From contig JAESIW010000138.1 of the NCBI GenBank assembly GCA_016802295.1, positions 2,518,897-2,582,896 on the forward strand: a DNA stretch of 64,000 nt, in the 5' to 3' direction. The notes under the pieces are model-generated. The model ran no database searches, was not told the DNA's origin, and saw only the letters and a program-made list of their open reading frames with translations. Shown in pieces: positions 11,837 through 25,014 of this stretch. Made by a program: the position numbers and the translations under genes. How positions within the stretch are numbered: the stretch's first letter is position 1; each line of letters starts with the position of its first letter. The stretch is from Brachionus rotundiformis. Its lineage: Eukaryota; Rotifera; Eurotatoria; Ploima; Brachionidae.

Positions 11837-13637
11837 TTACCTATGTTGTTCTATCAGTTGTTCGATTCTTTCTTTGCTAGTTTGACTTTTGGCAGTTTTT
11901 AATTGAGGTTCCAAATATTGGATTGCAGTCTTGTGGCCAGTGATATTCCTGAAAATTTTAACATGGCGGTCACCTGCTACTGCCAGATAGTTACTGTCAT
12001 TGCTGAATGCTATTTCGCTAATCGAATCTATATAATATAATAATATAATAATTCAATTTTAAATTAAAATTTAAATTTAGATACTATTGAAGACATTATC
12101 TATAACTTGGTCACATTCGCCTGTTAAACCATTGAAAAATAAAAGTTGTGTATTTACAGTAACAGCGACACAGTATGAATCAGGAGATATTGCTATAAGA
12201 CTTGGCCCTTTTTCTTCCAATGGAACAGTCAAAAGTAAACCAGCATCTTGTCCTCTTTCGTATTCAACTTCATAATAATTTTAGAAAAATTTTCTTTTCT
12301 TTTTAGTTAAAATTAATTTACTCTTGGTATCCCATAGGCGCCAAGTTTTATCTTTTGACACACTGACCATACTTTATTTATATGTAATAATATTTAATTA
12401 TCATTTTTTTAAATTACCGCGAAGAGTCTGAATTAAAAGCAAAGCTATATATACCAGCAGAATGACCTTTTAGCTCAAAAGCTCGGCGAACTTCTTTGAA
12501 ATTATTTGTTTTATCAAATATTACTTCCCAAATTTTAACATCAGGAGTAAAACCTTTTTCAAAAAGATAAGATTTTAAAAAAAGTTCATTTATTTTTACC
12601 GCAAACTCCGATAAATCTGCCGCATGGAGATATGCAAGCGTAGTTATTATTCCCTAGTATAGTATCAACAGTAGCAAGCAGGTCACCTTTATTTATAATG
12701 ATATTCTGTTTTGTAATGTTTATTAAAAATATACCCTTAATACTCCAAACATTAAATGTGGTGTCTTTGCTGCAAGTCATTATAAATTTTGCATTGCACG
12801 AAATTCCAATATTTATAAGATTAGTTTTATGTTTCTAATAAGACTAATGCATAAAAATAAGATGAAATGATATAATTTTTAATACTTGTGGAAAGTCTTC
12901 CAAATTGGCGGGTGTAATTTGAATAGATGAGTCTTCTTTTTTTAAAATTTTAAAAGCTTTGATAGTGTTGGCATTTCCAAGACCAGCTATAAATGATCTA
13001 ATTAAACAAATACCAATGTTTATTTTAAAATTTTATACAAAATTTATAGAGTACTTTGAATCAGGACTGAATCTAACCTTAAAGGCATGATCAAATTCAA
13101 CATTGCATCGAAAATTTCTTACAATTTTTTTAATAAGAAAACAACAAGTTTAAAAATTATAAGATTTTACCTGTGCTGATGCATTTCAAATTCTTTGGTT
13201 GACCATAGAAATACAGCACGATCTTAAAGTTTGATTAAAAGCAAATTCTGACAAAATTTAAAATCAAACCATTTCCGCATGATAACAAATATTTGCCATT
13301 CGAACTAAAATCAATACCAGTGATTGTGTCACTATGAGCCTTTAAGCTTGTTGACAACCAGTCATGCTTAAAAGTAGCTTCTTTATTTTTTGGAATATTT
13401 TTTAAATTGATCTTTTTCTCTTTAATTTTTAAAGATTGTTGTTGCTTTGTTGTTTCTTCTTCAGCTTATTTTATTAAGGAAAAATAAAACGGGGTAAAAA
13501 TTTTTTATTAAAGTACTTTTTTCAGCTTCATTTTTAATTTCAGGCTGAGATTTTCCAATAATTTTAACAAAAATATAAATTAGAATCACTACAGTGGCAA
13601 TTGCTATTGTAAAAGCTAATTGAGTTGTATCTATCAT
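11837..13637 (-). CDS. TBL2: Transducin beta-like protein 2 (ER membrane WD-repeat protein)
   Basis: Ten exons read from the minus strand: 13637-13517, 13464-13270, 13222-13171, 13117-13055, 12997-12886, 12834-12600, 12553-12418, 12371-12322, 12267-12085 and 12027-11837. They join in frame to 445 residues, against 447 in the human protein. Residues about 6-26 are a hydrophobic N-terminal anchor (LAFTIAIATVVILIYIFV). A Lys/Gln-rich linker follows, then WD repeats: ITGIDFSSNGKYLLSCGNDR...LWST, VEFDHAFKVRFSPDSK, HKTNLINIGI, ISPCGRFIGVCG, then FELKGHSAG..SFAF...VSVSKDKTWRLWDTK, and a final repeat ending DRHVKIF. Family members sit in the ER membrane, bind PERK and take part in stress-time translation. 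The C-terminal tail is helical and ends EQHR before a stop that overlaps a possible GT donor. Introns are 40-70 bp; one carries an ATA/ATT-rich stretch near 12030-12050. Confidence 0.95.
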
Positions 13638-14813
13638 TTTTGAAGTTAATTTTTATAATGATGCTGTATTCAAAAATTTAAATATTTAATTTTTTACTTT
13701 TACGTGTATAATTTTAGTGTGGCGCCTCATATTTGGGTTAAAGTTAACTTTGTTAAAATTTCATTGATTTTTTGGTTACTAAAATATTAATATCTTATTC
13801 AGATTTTTATTATTTCAAATCAATTAAAGAATTTTTCATTCTTGTTAATTAGATTTCAATATTAGTCAAGCGTTTAGAAAAATTCAAATTTGCTAATAAA
13901 CCAAATCTTTTGCTAAATAGGAAAATTTTTATAGATATATTTATGTTTTTTTTAATAATTAAAAATATTATAAGTCGAATTGAACTTCAAAGTAGATCAA
14001 TATTTTAATTAAAGGATTTTGATTACTTTAATATGTTTAATAAATTGTTCAAATTAAAAGATACATTTATTATTTTTTGTTTAACAAAACAAAATGAAAA
14101 AATGAAATTGAGATAAAAAATATCTTTCAGTTCAAAAAATATAGTATAAAGTAAAGTTGAGTAAAATAATTAAATTGAGATCCTCTTGTTATTTTATGGT
14201 CTGTTTATTTTTGTGGTCACTTGTATTATCAAACAACCTCAAAAACTGGTCTTTGTATAGCAATATAAAATTTAAATGTTGCTCAAAAACGCTCCATAAG
14301 ATCTTTTCCTTTTATTTAATTTCAAACTAAAATTTTTCATCATTTTTGAAAGATAAATTTTTGAAATATATTGTTTAAAATAATTACACTTACACTTAAA
14401 ATCATTAATGATCAAAAATATTTTTCGATAAAACTAATTTAAAACTATGAAAATAAACTTAATGAATGATAAGCTTATTACACAATTGAACTTCAATTAT
14501 TTTAAGATGTTTAATATCGTTTAATATAATTTTAATATCAATTTAATACAAAAGCTAAAACTGCGAAATAAAATGTTGTCATCATTTTTCAAAAATAACT
14601 TAACAATATTCTAAACTAGCAAAATAAAAATATACAAACATATACATGCTTGCAAACATAAATATCAAAACTCTGAAAATAAGACCCAAATAAAAAAACT
14701 CAATATAAAAAGTTTTTTTTGTTTTTTTTTGTAATATAAAATAAATCAAATTACTAAAATATTTTCCTTAATTAAATTTTAAGACAAGATAATTAAGATT
14801 TGTCCTTTAGAGT
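13638..14813. other. Divergent intergenic region between TBL2 and ERAL1
   Basis: About 1.2 kb, very AT-rich, between two genes transcribed away from each other, so it should hold both promoters. No individual motif could be singled out. No other gene seen. Confidence 0.5.
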
Positions 14814-17081
14814 ATGAAATCTTTAAAATTTATCAAGCTTTCCTTTATAAAAAATATATGGAATCAAGCGTCAAAAACTTATTCATCATCAACATCTGAT
14901 AGTCATATTGAAAAGATTGTTCATTCAACAATTGACAACTCTAAACCTACAATAGGCCGTACCAATGGTTAGATAACTTTATAATTGCTAGAAAAGATAG
15001 GTTTTGATTTTTTAATTAACAGTTGAACAAGAACTATTGTATGTGAAACAGCCTGAAATGCCAGATGATCCTAAAATACTGAAAATAAGTATATTAGGAG
15101 TTCCAAATTCTGGTAAAAGTACACTTATCAATAGGATAATGAACAGAAGAGTAATTTTTGGAAGCTTTTTGCCATTTTATTTACTTTGATATTTAGATTA
15201 GTTCCGTATCTAGTCGGATCAACACGACAAAAAGTAAGGTCACTGGTGTAATAACTGATGATGATACTCAATTGGTAAGTAAATTGATCCAATATCTTTA
15301 TCATTAAATGACCCAATTAAATAATTTAAATAAGAATTTACTATTCTAATATATATTTCCTAAAAGATTAACATTAACTAAATATATAATTGAAATATAT
15401 AATTGAGGATTAACCCTCAAAATAAGAATAATTTTGATTGAAAACTTAGTATAAATTTTAATTTTGAATTTTTTTTATATAAACATAAACCTAAACTAAA
15501 ATTAATCAACTTTAATTTATTTAAAAGAATTGATTTAGATTAATTTGCTTGAATAAGGAATGAGTTGCAAATTAATTTTTATAAAAATTTATTCTTTAAT
15601 TAATTTTAAATTAAATTAAATGTTTATTCTAGCTTATTCTGGACACACCTGGACTGCTATCGTTTAAGAAACAAAAAAAGTGAGAATCATTATATGAATG
15701 CTTCAAATAATAAAAAAATAATTTTTTAAATAATCTAACAAAAATCTGATCAAGTACACTTAGATTATGATTTTGGGGCATTTAAATTAATTTAGTAAAA
15801 AATTTTAACCGTAAATTTAGATTTAATTTAGATCGTCAATTTATTGTCGACCCTCATTCAAGTTTGTGGGAAGCAGACCTAGTGTGTGTGGTTCACGATG
15901 TTTCTGATGAGTACTCGCGTGATCGAATAGATAAAGAACTTCTTAAGTGTTTGTTTGCAAATCCAGAAAAAGAGTCAATTTTGATCTTGAATAAAATTGA
16001 TAAACTTAAAAATAAGAATATTTTACTTGACTTGGTAGCTGATTTGACCGGCGGACGATTAAATGGAAAGGAGTTTTTGAGTAAAGATAAAGCCAAGAAG
16101 CCAAGAATTTCACGTAAATCGCTAAGAGACGATGATTATGAGACTTTATTTTTAAAAACTGCTGAAAAAATGAACATTCAGCTTAAGGATACTAAAAAAA
16201 ACAAGGAAATTATTGGCTTGTTGGAAGAATTGAGACAATGTGAGGATTTTTTGATCGAAAATAAAGATAAAATTATAGTAAATGATGATAATAGTGTTGA
16301 ATTAGTACCAGAAGACAATCGAATGACAATGGAAAAGCTTAAAGGAGAAATTTTACCAGAAAAATTAAATCCTAAAAATTCATCAAGTCAAAATCAAGAT
16401 TTGGCACTGATAAACTCGATTGTTCAATCGAGTTCACATAGTGAAAATTCTCAAGTATTGAGACGTATTGAAGACATATCACCAATTGAATTTAAAAAAG
16501 ATCTTTTACAAACAACTGATTGGCATCTATATTACAAAAAATTGTCAGCTTTGGGAGTTTTGGTGCGTGAAAAATCGCACTGGCCTTACTTTAATCAAGT
16601 ATTTATGATTTCAGCCAAAAATAATGAGGGCATTGATGAGCTAAAGCGGTATTTATTTTCTCGAGCCAGGCCAGGTGAATGGATATTTAGCCGAAGTATG
16701 GTTACTGACCAAATGCCACAAGATATTGCAGAATTGTGTGTCAGAGAAAAGTTACTTGAAAACTATGACAATGAAGTACCATATGAAATTGGAATAGAAA
16801 CAGCTTATTGGGAGGTTGATGAAGAAGATTGTTTAAATATTGTTATTAATTTATTACCAGGGGAAAAAAAATATAATCTTCGAAGACACATGGTTAGATA
16901 AAATAGAGATTTATTTATATTTTAAAATTATTTAGTTTTAATTTTTTTAAAGGGGGTTCTATTTCAAAATAATGGAAGCAAATTAAGAGCTGTGCGGGAA
17001 CAATCAAGACAAGAGATTGCTAATACATTTCATTGTGAAGTTAAGCTTAAATTAATTGTAATCGATCGTCCAAAGAAATAA
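14814..17081 (+). CDS. ERAL1: Era-like GTPase, mitochondrial (12S rRNA chaperone)
   Basis: Six exons: 14814-14967, 15023-15150, 15197-15274, 15633-15679, 15821-16892 and 16953-17081, giving 535 residues. It is an Era GTPase. G1 is GVPNSGKST (77-85). The switch region is ISSVSSRINTTKSKVTGVIT (95-114). G3 is DTPG (124-127), G4 is NKID (193-196) and a G5-like segment is ISAKN. The C-terminal KH part includes REKLLENYDNEVPYEI and ends near CEVKLKLIVIDRPKK. The short, basic N-terminus (MKSLKFIKLSF...) fits a mitochondrial presequence. ERAL1 binds the small-subunit rRNA during mitoribosome assembly. The protein is about 100 residues longer than the human one because of a charged insert between G4 and the KH domain (about 220-370). 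The sequence TCCTTTAG three bases before the ATG resembles a splice acceptor. Confidence 0.95.
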
Positions 17082-17214
17082 TTAAATAAATAAATAGATG
17101 TAAAAAAGTTAATAAAATATTCTTTTTGAAAAAAACTAACTGAAATAAAGTCCAGTTAGTTAAAAGATTTGATGATGTTGTTAAAGTTTGTTTAATATAT
17201 TTTTTTTGATCAGA
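17082..17214 (+). promoter_or_regulatory. Short intercistronic gap with acceptor-like TTTTTTTGATCAG before PITHD1
   Basis: Only 133 bp separate the ERAL1 stop from the PITHD1 ATG. The gap ends in a T-run and CAG, one base before the ATG. This is the arrangement expected if PITHD1 mRNA is made by trans-splicing from a shared transcript. Spliced-leader trans-splicing is established in rotifers of the bdelloid group. Applying it here is inference. Confidence 0.4.
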
Positions 17215-18759
17215 ATGGCTTTTCGTCATAATTGTAATAAACAAAATTGTGACCATGAGTCAGCTAATGACCAAAGTGAAGAATGGAATTTGTTTAGTAA
17301 GATCGATTTAGATAATGTCCAGTGTTTAAATGAAGAAAAAGATGGTTCGTGCAAAAAAATATTCCGTTCATGGGAAGACAGACTATTACGAGAGGATGTA
17401 AAATTTTTTTTTTCTAAATTATATAATTTAGTTTATAAACTTTAAAGTATGTGAAGAGTGATGTTGACCAGGAACTCCTATTCAACATACCGTAAATTAT
17501 ACTTAATTTATAGTTTTTAAATTTATGAGTGATCTCATTAATTTAAAAATTCCAATTATTTAGCATCAATTTATCAAATTTAATCTGTAAAATTCAATTT
17601 AGATTTGCTGGAACTGTCAAAATAAAGAGTATTGTTTTAATCGGTGAAAATAATGAATCGCATCCATTTAACATAAAATTGTAAGTTAATTTAATTTAAA
17701 GATATTATAAAAACAAATTTTTTTGACAAAAAAAGTTTTTCAGTTTCATGCAAATTAATTAATTTATCTAAATGGTCGTCGAGAGACAATTAATATAAAA
17801 ATATGTAGTATATATAGTTAAATTATAGAAATTAAATTAGTTCAAGAATTTCAAAAATGTATATTTAAGTTAATTAATAAAATCAATTTCAAATCAATTT
17901 ACAATGAAAGATAGATAAGTTGAATTTTTTATTAATTCGGTAAAGTTTGTTGTCTCATAAATCAAAATTACTTTGCTGAATAAAATTTAGAATATTATTA
18001 TAATTTTTAAAATATAATAAATGACCTTTTAAAGTATGAAGACAAATTTTTTTCTTTGTAGAGCTCTAGTTTTTTTTAATTTATTCTTCTTCATGACTTA
18101 ATAATTACTAAAAAGTTGGTTCTTCTGAATGGAAGCTCTTGTATGATCCTTATTAAATATTTTTTAAAAAATAGATTATAAACTTATTTTTATCGAGAAG
18201 TTTTAACTAATTTTAATTAATATTCTAGAATTTTTTATCTTAAATTATAAAATTAAATCAATTTTGAGATCATTTTATTAAAAAACTTCATTTTTAATTT
18301 AAATTATTTACTAAATTTGGCAAATTAAGATTTAAAAATAAGCCATTTATGACTTTTGACGATGTTAGAACCGAATGTGATCAAGAAATTGAACTTGTCA
18401 AGGATCCAGAAGGAGTTGTGGCATACCCATTAAAGTAAAAATTGTCAAAAATTAATTTCATTTTATCATTTTTTAAATGAAAAGAATGGTGAAGTTTTCT
18501 TCAGTTAGTCATTTGTCGATTTACGTTCCCAGAAACTACGCAAATGATAATGATGTCCAAACCACTGTCTATTACATTGGTCTTAAGGGAGAATTTTTAG
18601 CGGTAAGTAAAATTCTTGAATTTTAATTTTTGTAACTTAATCTAAATTCTGGCTAAGGGACTACGGCAACAAGTAATAATCACTAGCTACGAGGCCCAAC
18701 CCAACCCAGCTGACCATAGGACAGACATTACTGAGTCATTTTTTCAGAATGTTTCGTAA
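17215..18759 (+). CDS. PITHD1: PITH domain-containing protein 1
   Basis: Six exons: 17215-17397, 17448-17491, 17603-17680, 18330-18434, 18485-18602 and 18658-18759. They make 209 residues, against 211 in human. The whole protein is a PITH fold: IDLDNVQCLNE near the N-terminus, SDVDQELLFNIPFAGTVKIK, IVLIGENNESHP, FMTFDDV, VSHLSIYVPRNY, VYYIGLKGE and the closing EAQPNPADHR. The PITH domain is also found at the C-terminus of thioredoxin-like TXNL1, where it contacts the proteasome. PITHD1 itself is a cytoplasmic/nuclear protein linked to proteasome and sperm or blood-cell functions in mammals. Intron 3 is long (649 bp) for this window. It converges on the KANSL1-like gene. Confidence 0.95.
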
Positions 18760-19334
18760 TGTAAGTTAACTTTTATATGCTCACGATTTCGGGAATTTAA
18801 GTAAAAAAATATAATTTTAGGCTTTTTGGTCAAGTTTTTATTAAGTTTTTTTTTTAAATTTTAAAATATAATCAAAAATTGAAAACTAGCAATCATAGTT
18901 TAAAATTAAAGAATAAATGGCTAAAAATCAAATTAGCTAAACAACTAAAAAAAGTGAAAATCATTCTTTGAATCAAAAAAAAAAATGTTTTATTTTTACC
19001 CGAGTACCGGTTTTGTTATTTTTTAACCAAAATTACAACAAAATAAATGGGGAAAATTATCGTGACTTTAAGCTAACCGGTCTATAGTGAAACTTATTCG
19101 AAAAAAAAAATTTGTTTGTTAAACGGACTTGATACAAATTAATTTAAGAAATTATTTACAATTAAAAAAAAACATCTAAACATATTTTTAATGACTGTTT
19201 TTTTTTCTTCTAATAAAGTCATCCAAATAACCATTAAAAAGACAACGAGTAATTTTGAACAAATTCAAACTTTTAGCTCGAGATTTGTCTAAGTACCAGG
19301 AAGCTCAAGTAAAACAATACCAGCTGATTCAATT

Positions 19335-21666
19335 CTAACTTTCATCAACCATAAGCTTAAATTCTTGGTCACTCAGAGGAAATTTTCGCTCGGGCCATTC
19401 AACATTAGTATTTGATCCATTGCTAAGCAAAGTGGAATCGCTATCTTTTAGTGTGGTATCAAATGAATTTTTTTTATTTGAAAAGTTTATTATTTCTTTC
19501 ATTTCAATAATTTTATGTCTATTTAAAATAGAAGTGTCGTCAAGTTCTTCATCAGGCTTGGGACCGTCACATAGAGGCTCAATGTCGACCACTCGCCAAC
19601 TAGGAGTTGTAATTTTCGGAGATGGCAAAGAGACTATTTTTTGGTTGCTGATCAGTTCATTAGGTATTAGGATATTATTTATGTCGTATTTGTCCGTGTT
19701 TGATGAGACATACTGAGCGTCATCGTTGATTGCTGATGCGCTCGAGCTGCGTGAACGAGCCACCCTCTTGGTCTTGGCACACTCTTTTCTTTTGTTCAGT
19801 TGGTTTTGGGCATTTTTTGTGGCGCCGTAGCGAAATGCTCTCAGATTGGTCTCATTGTAGGTCTTGGCCTTTTTTCTAGGCTGGCTAGGACTCAGATTTT
19901 CTACGTCCAGAAAAGACGGCTCGAACTTCTCTTCAAAAAATTCCATCAGTCTAAAATTTTTAACATAAGCTAGCTTTCATATCAAAATTTATAGATAAAC
20001 CTTAATTTTTGACTAAATTTATTTATCAATCTAAAATATAAGACTTATAAAATTCATGATTGAATTTAAAACTTCATTTTAATTTTATCATTAGTGGCTT
20101 TTAATAACAATGAATAGTTTTAAACAGTCTTTAACTCTATAAGCAGATTTTAATATAAATCGATCTTTTAAGAATTATGTATATTTCATATCTATATAAA
20201 GTAAAATTACTGCAGATATTTAAAAAATATTTTGAATTAAAAAATCACGAAATAATGTTATATCAGATCTAATTACCAAAAATTATTTTTGAATAAATAT
20301 AGATTTAAATTTTTCAGTAACTTTGGAATTTTAATAAGTGAGCCTTTTTTAAGCATAAATTTTTTTGGTCAAATTACCAACATAGTACCAAATAGGGATA
20401 TTTTTAAAAACCACAACTGAATCTCTTTGCCAATAAAACTCTCCCCTACCCCCCTGCATCAGTTCACTTAAATCAAAAAACTTTTTTTTAAATATCAAAT
20501 CAATTTTAAAAATTGTTCAATTTAGTTATTTCTAGTTTATAAATATTTATATTTGTTTTGGTAATTTTTTGTCTTATGTTCTAAGTCACTATTATTGCTC
20601 AATTAAACCGACTTAATAACAAATTTTAGGTTTATCTACTCATGTGTTATTTAAATGAAAATATTTACTCTTCGGAGGTCAGATTGGGCAAAGGGTCGTT
20701 TTGTTTGGCCAAGTGGTCCACTGAGCTAAACAGCTTGTCCAAACGCTCATTTACCATCTCATTGAGAGCGTCGTCATCGACACAATTCAAAAAGTCCAGA
20801 TCACTCAGAGTATCGTTTGGCGAGCTTATTGTAGGCAGTTTGGTGTAGGAATGATCAAAATAGATATTTTCTAGAGTTCGTTTTAGGGCTTTTTTGGCTT
20901 TTGGCAAGCGCTCAAGACTACAAAATATGCACATTTGCTGCTGTCCAGCGCTCAATGAGTCACATGCACAGTTCGATTTGATCGTATTTGTTTTTAAGTA
21001 GTCAATGGCGTTTGTGTTTTTACTAGACAGTTGTTTAAGTTGATTTGTTATGTGTATGAGCTTGGTGGATTCTTGGTGTCGGTTGAGTGAATTTTTTTTG
21101 CTTTGGATTAGGCCTAGTTTTTGTGTGCAGCGAGTCCATTCGGAGCCGAGTCTGAGACGCCTCGAGGACCAGTATGAGTCATCGTCTGGCTCAACATCGT
21201 CATCACTAAGCTCGTTGTCAGACAGCTGCCGGTTCTTCTCGATTTCATAGGCGAGCTCTCTCCTCTGTGCCGGCCTTTCGCTTAGATAGCTTTGTCTCAA
21301 GCGATTCAGCCGACTGAAGGAGCGCTGCAAGTTAAGCTTGAACAGGGAGTGCTTGGAGCCGAACTCAGAGCTGAGTTTGAGAAAGTTTTTGCGTTCGAGA
21401 GAGAAAGCCGCGGACTGAGGCGGGGTGTTTACGAGGGGGGTCAGTGCAGTGTCCTCTTGGAAGCCGGCGTCCTCGATTATGTGCTCTAGGCGGTTGAGGG
21501 AAATATCGGACAGGGATATTTCCTGGTAAAAGTCGATAGACTCCGGCGGCGGCGTGTTCAAAGCCGGTGTAGAGTTCAAAAATTTGGGCAGCTTTAGGCT
21601 TGGATGACTCTTGTTCTCTTTGATGCCCTCATTTTGGCTAGTGTCCATTAATTCAAAAGCGGTCAT
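19335..21666 (-). CDS. KANSL1-like NSL complex scaffold, copy A (PEHE domain)
   Basis: Two exons, 21666-20669 and 19950-19335, join in frame across a 718-bp intron to 537 residues. The frame's stop at 20665 falls inside the intron: GTAAAT after GAA-GA is the donor and TTTTAG before 19950 the acceptor. The C-terminal half holds a PEHE domain: YDINNILIPNELI (about 421), ITTPSWRVVDIEPL, the acidic PDEELDDTSILNRH and the WPERKFPLSD box. These line up with human KANSL1 (DINNIVIP, ILTPSWREVDL, WERRTFPL). PEHE binds the MOF/KAT8 acetyltransferase. The N-terminal exon has SxEW and basic helices around RLNRLRQSYL and a Cys cluster CACDSLSAGQQQMCIFC, as in KANSL1. A basic Arg/Ser block (about 387-406) may be nuclear-localising. 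The first exon is clearly richer in G+C than the rest of the window. MSL1 also has a PEHE domain but lacks the WERR-type box, so KANSL1 is preferred. Confidence 0.85.
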
Positions 21667-24600
21667 TTATTATTTAATTAATATTCTAAATGAGATTAGA
21701 AAAACGCTTGTCAGTTTGTCAGTTAGCTTAAGTCCTGAGGACCGTGTGAGCTTTTAAAAAGATGGGGGTTTATGAATTGAAATAAAATAAAAACTTAAAA
21801 TCGTAGTGAAACTGCGTTGAAATATTGCAAGCGGTTTTGTGTTAGAAACTACGAGAAACAATGAATAAGAGCTAAGAGAGAGAGCAAGTCTTGATTTAGT
21901 AGTTGATCGATTCAACAACAAAAAAAATATATATACAGTTAAAAAAAAACAAGAACATAATTAAAAAGCTTTTCTTTATATTTTCATATTTTATGCGCTT
22001 GTTCTTAACATTATTTCAAAGGCTAAAATGGCTAAAATCGAATGCAAGCGAACCCGAATTTCATAACTAAGATAAGAGAGCACTATTAATAAATTATGCT
22101 AATGTGGTTTCCTATTTTATGAGTAATAATTATGCTAATTGTTCTGGTGACTAAGTTATATCAAGGTGTTGTGTGCAAACGTGGCAGCGCATGCCCGAAA
22201 TCGTGAAATTATTCCTAAAAATAAATGCTTTTGTTTAATTATTATATTTTTTTTATAGACTCCATTTTCGGATCCTGGCTTCAATAAATCAATAAATGAC
22301 TCATAATTTAAGAAATAAATATTTTTCTTATCTTAAATAAACATTTACCTAGAAGCTTATCTTGGAAAAATTATCTAATACTTTTAATTCTTATCTAATC
22401 ACTTCAAAAAATTTGAATGCCCTCTAATTTTATCAACTAAATACTTTTTCCAAAAGAAAATAAAAAAGTGTATAATTAGTAGGCTTTAAATGTCCCGATT
22501 CATTTATTTTAACAAATCTCATCCGATCATAATTAAGCTTCTTTCGTCTAGAAGATGTTATTAAAAAACCTTAATAAAGAATTATTTAAATCGATTTTTA
22601 GCATTTTATGGAAAAGAAAGTACTTATTATTCTGATATAGTGACGAATATTATGTGTAATTTTTTTGCCTAATATTATTTAATAATCAATACACAATTTT
22701 AAAATTATTTCTATTCAAATTAATAGCTTGGTTTAATTAGAAATATTTTTTCAAATTAAAAAATGGAGGACTAAACTATTTTTTTGCAAATTAAAAATTA
22801 AATTAAATTTTTAAGTTAAACACGTTTTAAAGATTTTCCTCAAAATCCACGTTTAGAAAATGATGTCAATTAATAAGATAAAAATAAAAATAGATTTGAC
22901 CGATTATTAACAAACTAATGCTCTAATCATCACTTTTATCATTATTAAAAATTAAATAAATTTCAAAAAAAAAGATATTTTTTTAATTTTCGAAAAATTA
23001 TTTTTTTTATGAATTCCTAAAACTTTTTCATCTGTAAATTAAAAATTTATGATATATAATTTTAAATAAAAATTAATTATTTATTTGAAAAGTTTACTCT
23101 ATCATTCGCTTAAATTTTAAATATTTAATTTTTTGAAATTTTATTCTCTATCTTAAAATAAATTAAACTCTTTAATAATTGTATAGCAAACAAAATTTTT
23201 TTGTACTTGTAATTGTTGATTTAAAAGTGCAGTCATCTAATTTTTGGCAAAAATTACAAAAATTATTAAATTTGAAAAAAATAAAACATTTGAAAAATTC
23301 AAATGAATATATTCTCTTCCGATTAAAATTTTATTCTAATAGAAGATTAAATGATGTCCAATTTAGATACAAATAATTACAATATTTTTTAAATTACTTG
23401 TTTTTTATAGATAAAATATATTCAAAAAATCTATTACATTTATTTAAATAAGTCTATGCAAAAAAATACATTAAACAAAAATAATTAGTTAAATTTGCTC
23501 TTATTAGATAATTTTGGAAAATTTTTATTCATTTTCTAAATACATTGTCAAATAAAGTTAAATAAAAAATTATTAATTATTAAACATTGCTTTTCTATTA
23601 AATAAAAGAATTTGAAAAAACTATTATTAATATTAATTTCATTCTTCTAAATATCGATTTATTGGAAAAGTATATTGAATTATAACCTAGATTATGAGCC
23701 AAATAAATTGGATTAATGTGAAGCGTATAGAGAAGTGGCTTAACTCTAGTTTAAGCTTAAAATAAATAGTCAAGTTAATATTTAAATTTTGTTCGGTTTT
23801 ATGCGCTCATTCAGCAAATAGTTAGCTCTATCGTGACCATTAATCCACTATTCTGGTCCATCAAACACGTTTAATGCATTTTGGAGCATTGTTTAAAACA
23901 AATTGATTTACAATCATATTAGAATAAATAATCTAGAACTAATCAATAAACTTTTTACTAAATATAAGAAAAAATGAGAATTTATTTTTGTCCAAAATCT
24001 CAGACCAATGGGTCTTTCAAAACTTTAACAAAACTAAATAGCGTTCATTTAAAATATAAAAATAATGGGTCATTTATTTTGAAAAATCATGAAATTAAAT
24101 ACGATCATAAAAATTTAACTAGCTTTGCCAAGTCACTTTCTCTTTTAAAAAACCAACAAACCCAAAAAAGGACAAGGCATTTTTAATTACATAGTTTTGG
24201 TGTCTTGATTGACTTTTTTAAAGAATAATGACTAGCATGAGTCGTTTTAACATGGATAATCATAAGAATTTCATGATTCATTTGAAATTTCGTAATTAAA
24301 TAGGAAAATAAACAGAAAATCCGCAATATTTTATTTAATAATTCCTTATTGAATGCTTGAAATAAATTTTCTAAATGAGCTATTGATTTCAGATTTTAAA
24401 AATGGTATTACGGCTTGGAAAAATAATTTATTTAATATGAAATATAATCAATCGAATCAATTAGCACTTTTTAAGCAGAAACATTTAAAATTTTGTCATT
24501 TTAAAAGAAATATAAAAATAATAATAAATTTAATCTAATTGAAATAATTGAAATCTATCAAGATATTATTTAAAAAAATGTTAAAAATGTCAAAATTACT

Positions 24601-24916
24601 TTAAATAAGAATTGAACTAAATTTTAAATTTTGACTTTTTTAATTGTAGAATTTTGCAAAAAATTTTTCCTTTGTTTTTTGTTTAAAAATATTAATCATT
24701 GTGCTGATTTAACATTTTGAAAATACCATAATTCTCAATTAATTAATTTATATGTCTGAATAAAAAAAGAAATAAAAAAAACTTAATATTTACTTTTTAT
24801 TTGTAAACTAATAAATAATATTGAAAAATAACTAAAAATAATTAACCAAATCAAATAAAGTTAATAATAAGATCAATCTTTTTTTATGGTATTACAACAA
24901 ACAGAAAAAAGATTTA
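21667..24916. other. Intergenic region between the two KANSL1-like genes
   Basis: Upstream region of copy A. It contains short, less AT-rich patches near 22025-22210 that could be promoter or 5' leader. Small plus-strand frames at 23179-23376, 23974-24186 and 24353-24538 have Lys/Asn/Phe/Leu-rich composition and no family likeness. I treat them as chance ORFs. Confidence 0.45.
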
Positions 24917-25014
24917 ATTAAGTGATACTTTAATCAATTTCTTAATATTTCCAATAATCAAGTGAAATTGAGATAAAAAAAATCCAATTTATTAATCTTA
25001 AATAATTTGATCCT
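24917..25014. repeat. Direct repeat, left copy flanking assembly gap 1
   Basis: 98 bp repeated at 25408-25506 with only one extra A in a poly-A run. The two copies touch both sides of the N run, which suggests duplicated contig ends. Confidence 0.9.

Noticed and set aside
23974..24538. Small plus-strand frames between the KANSL1-like genes
   Set aside because: Short, Lys/Asn-rich, no domain, no splice-compatible partner exons.
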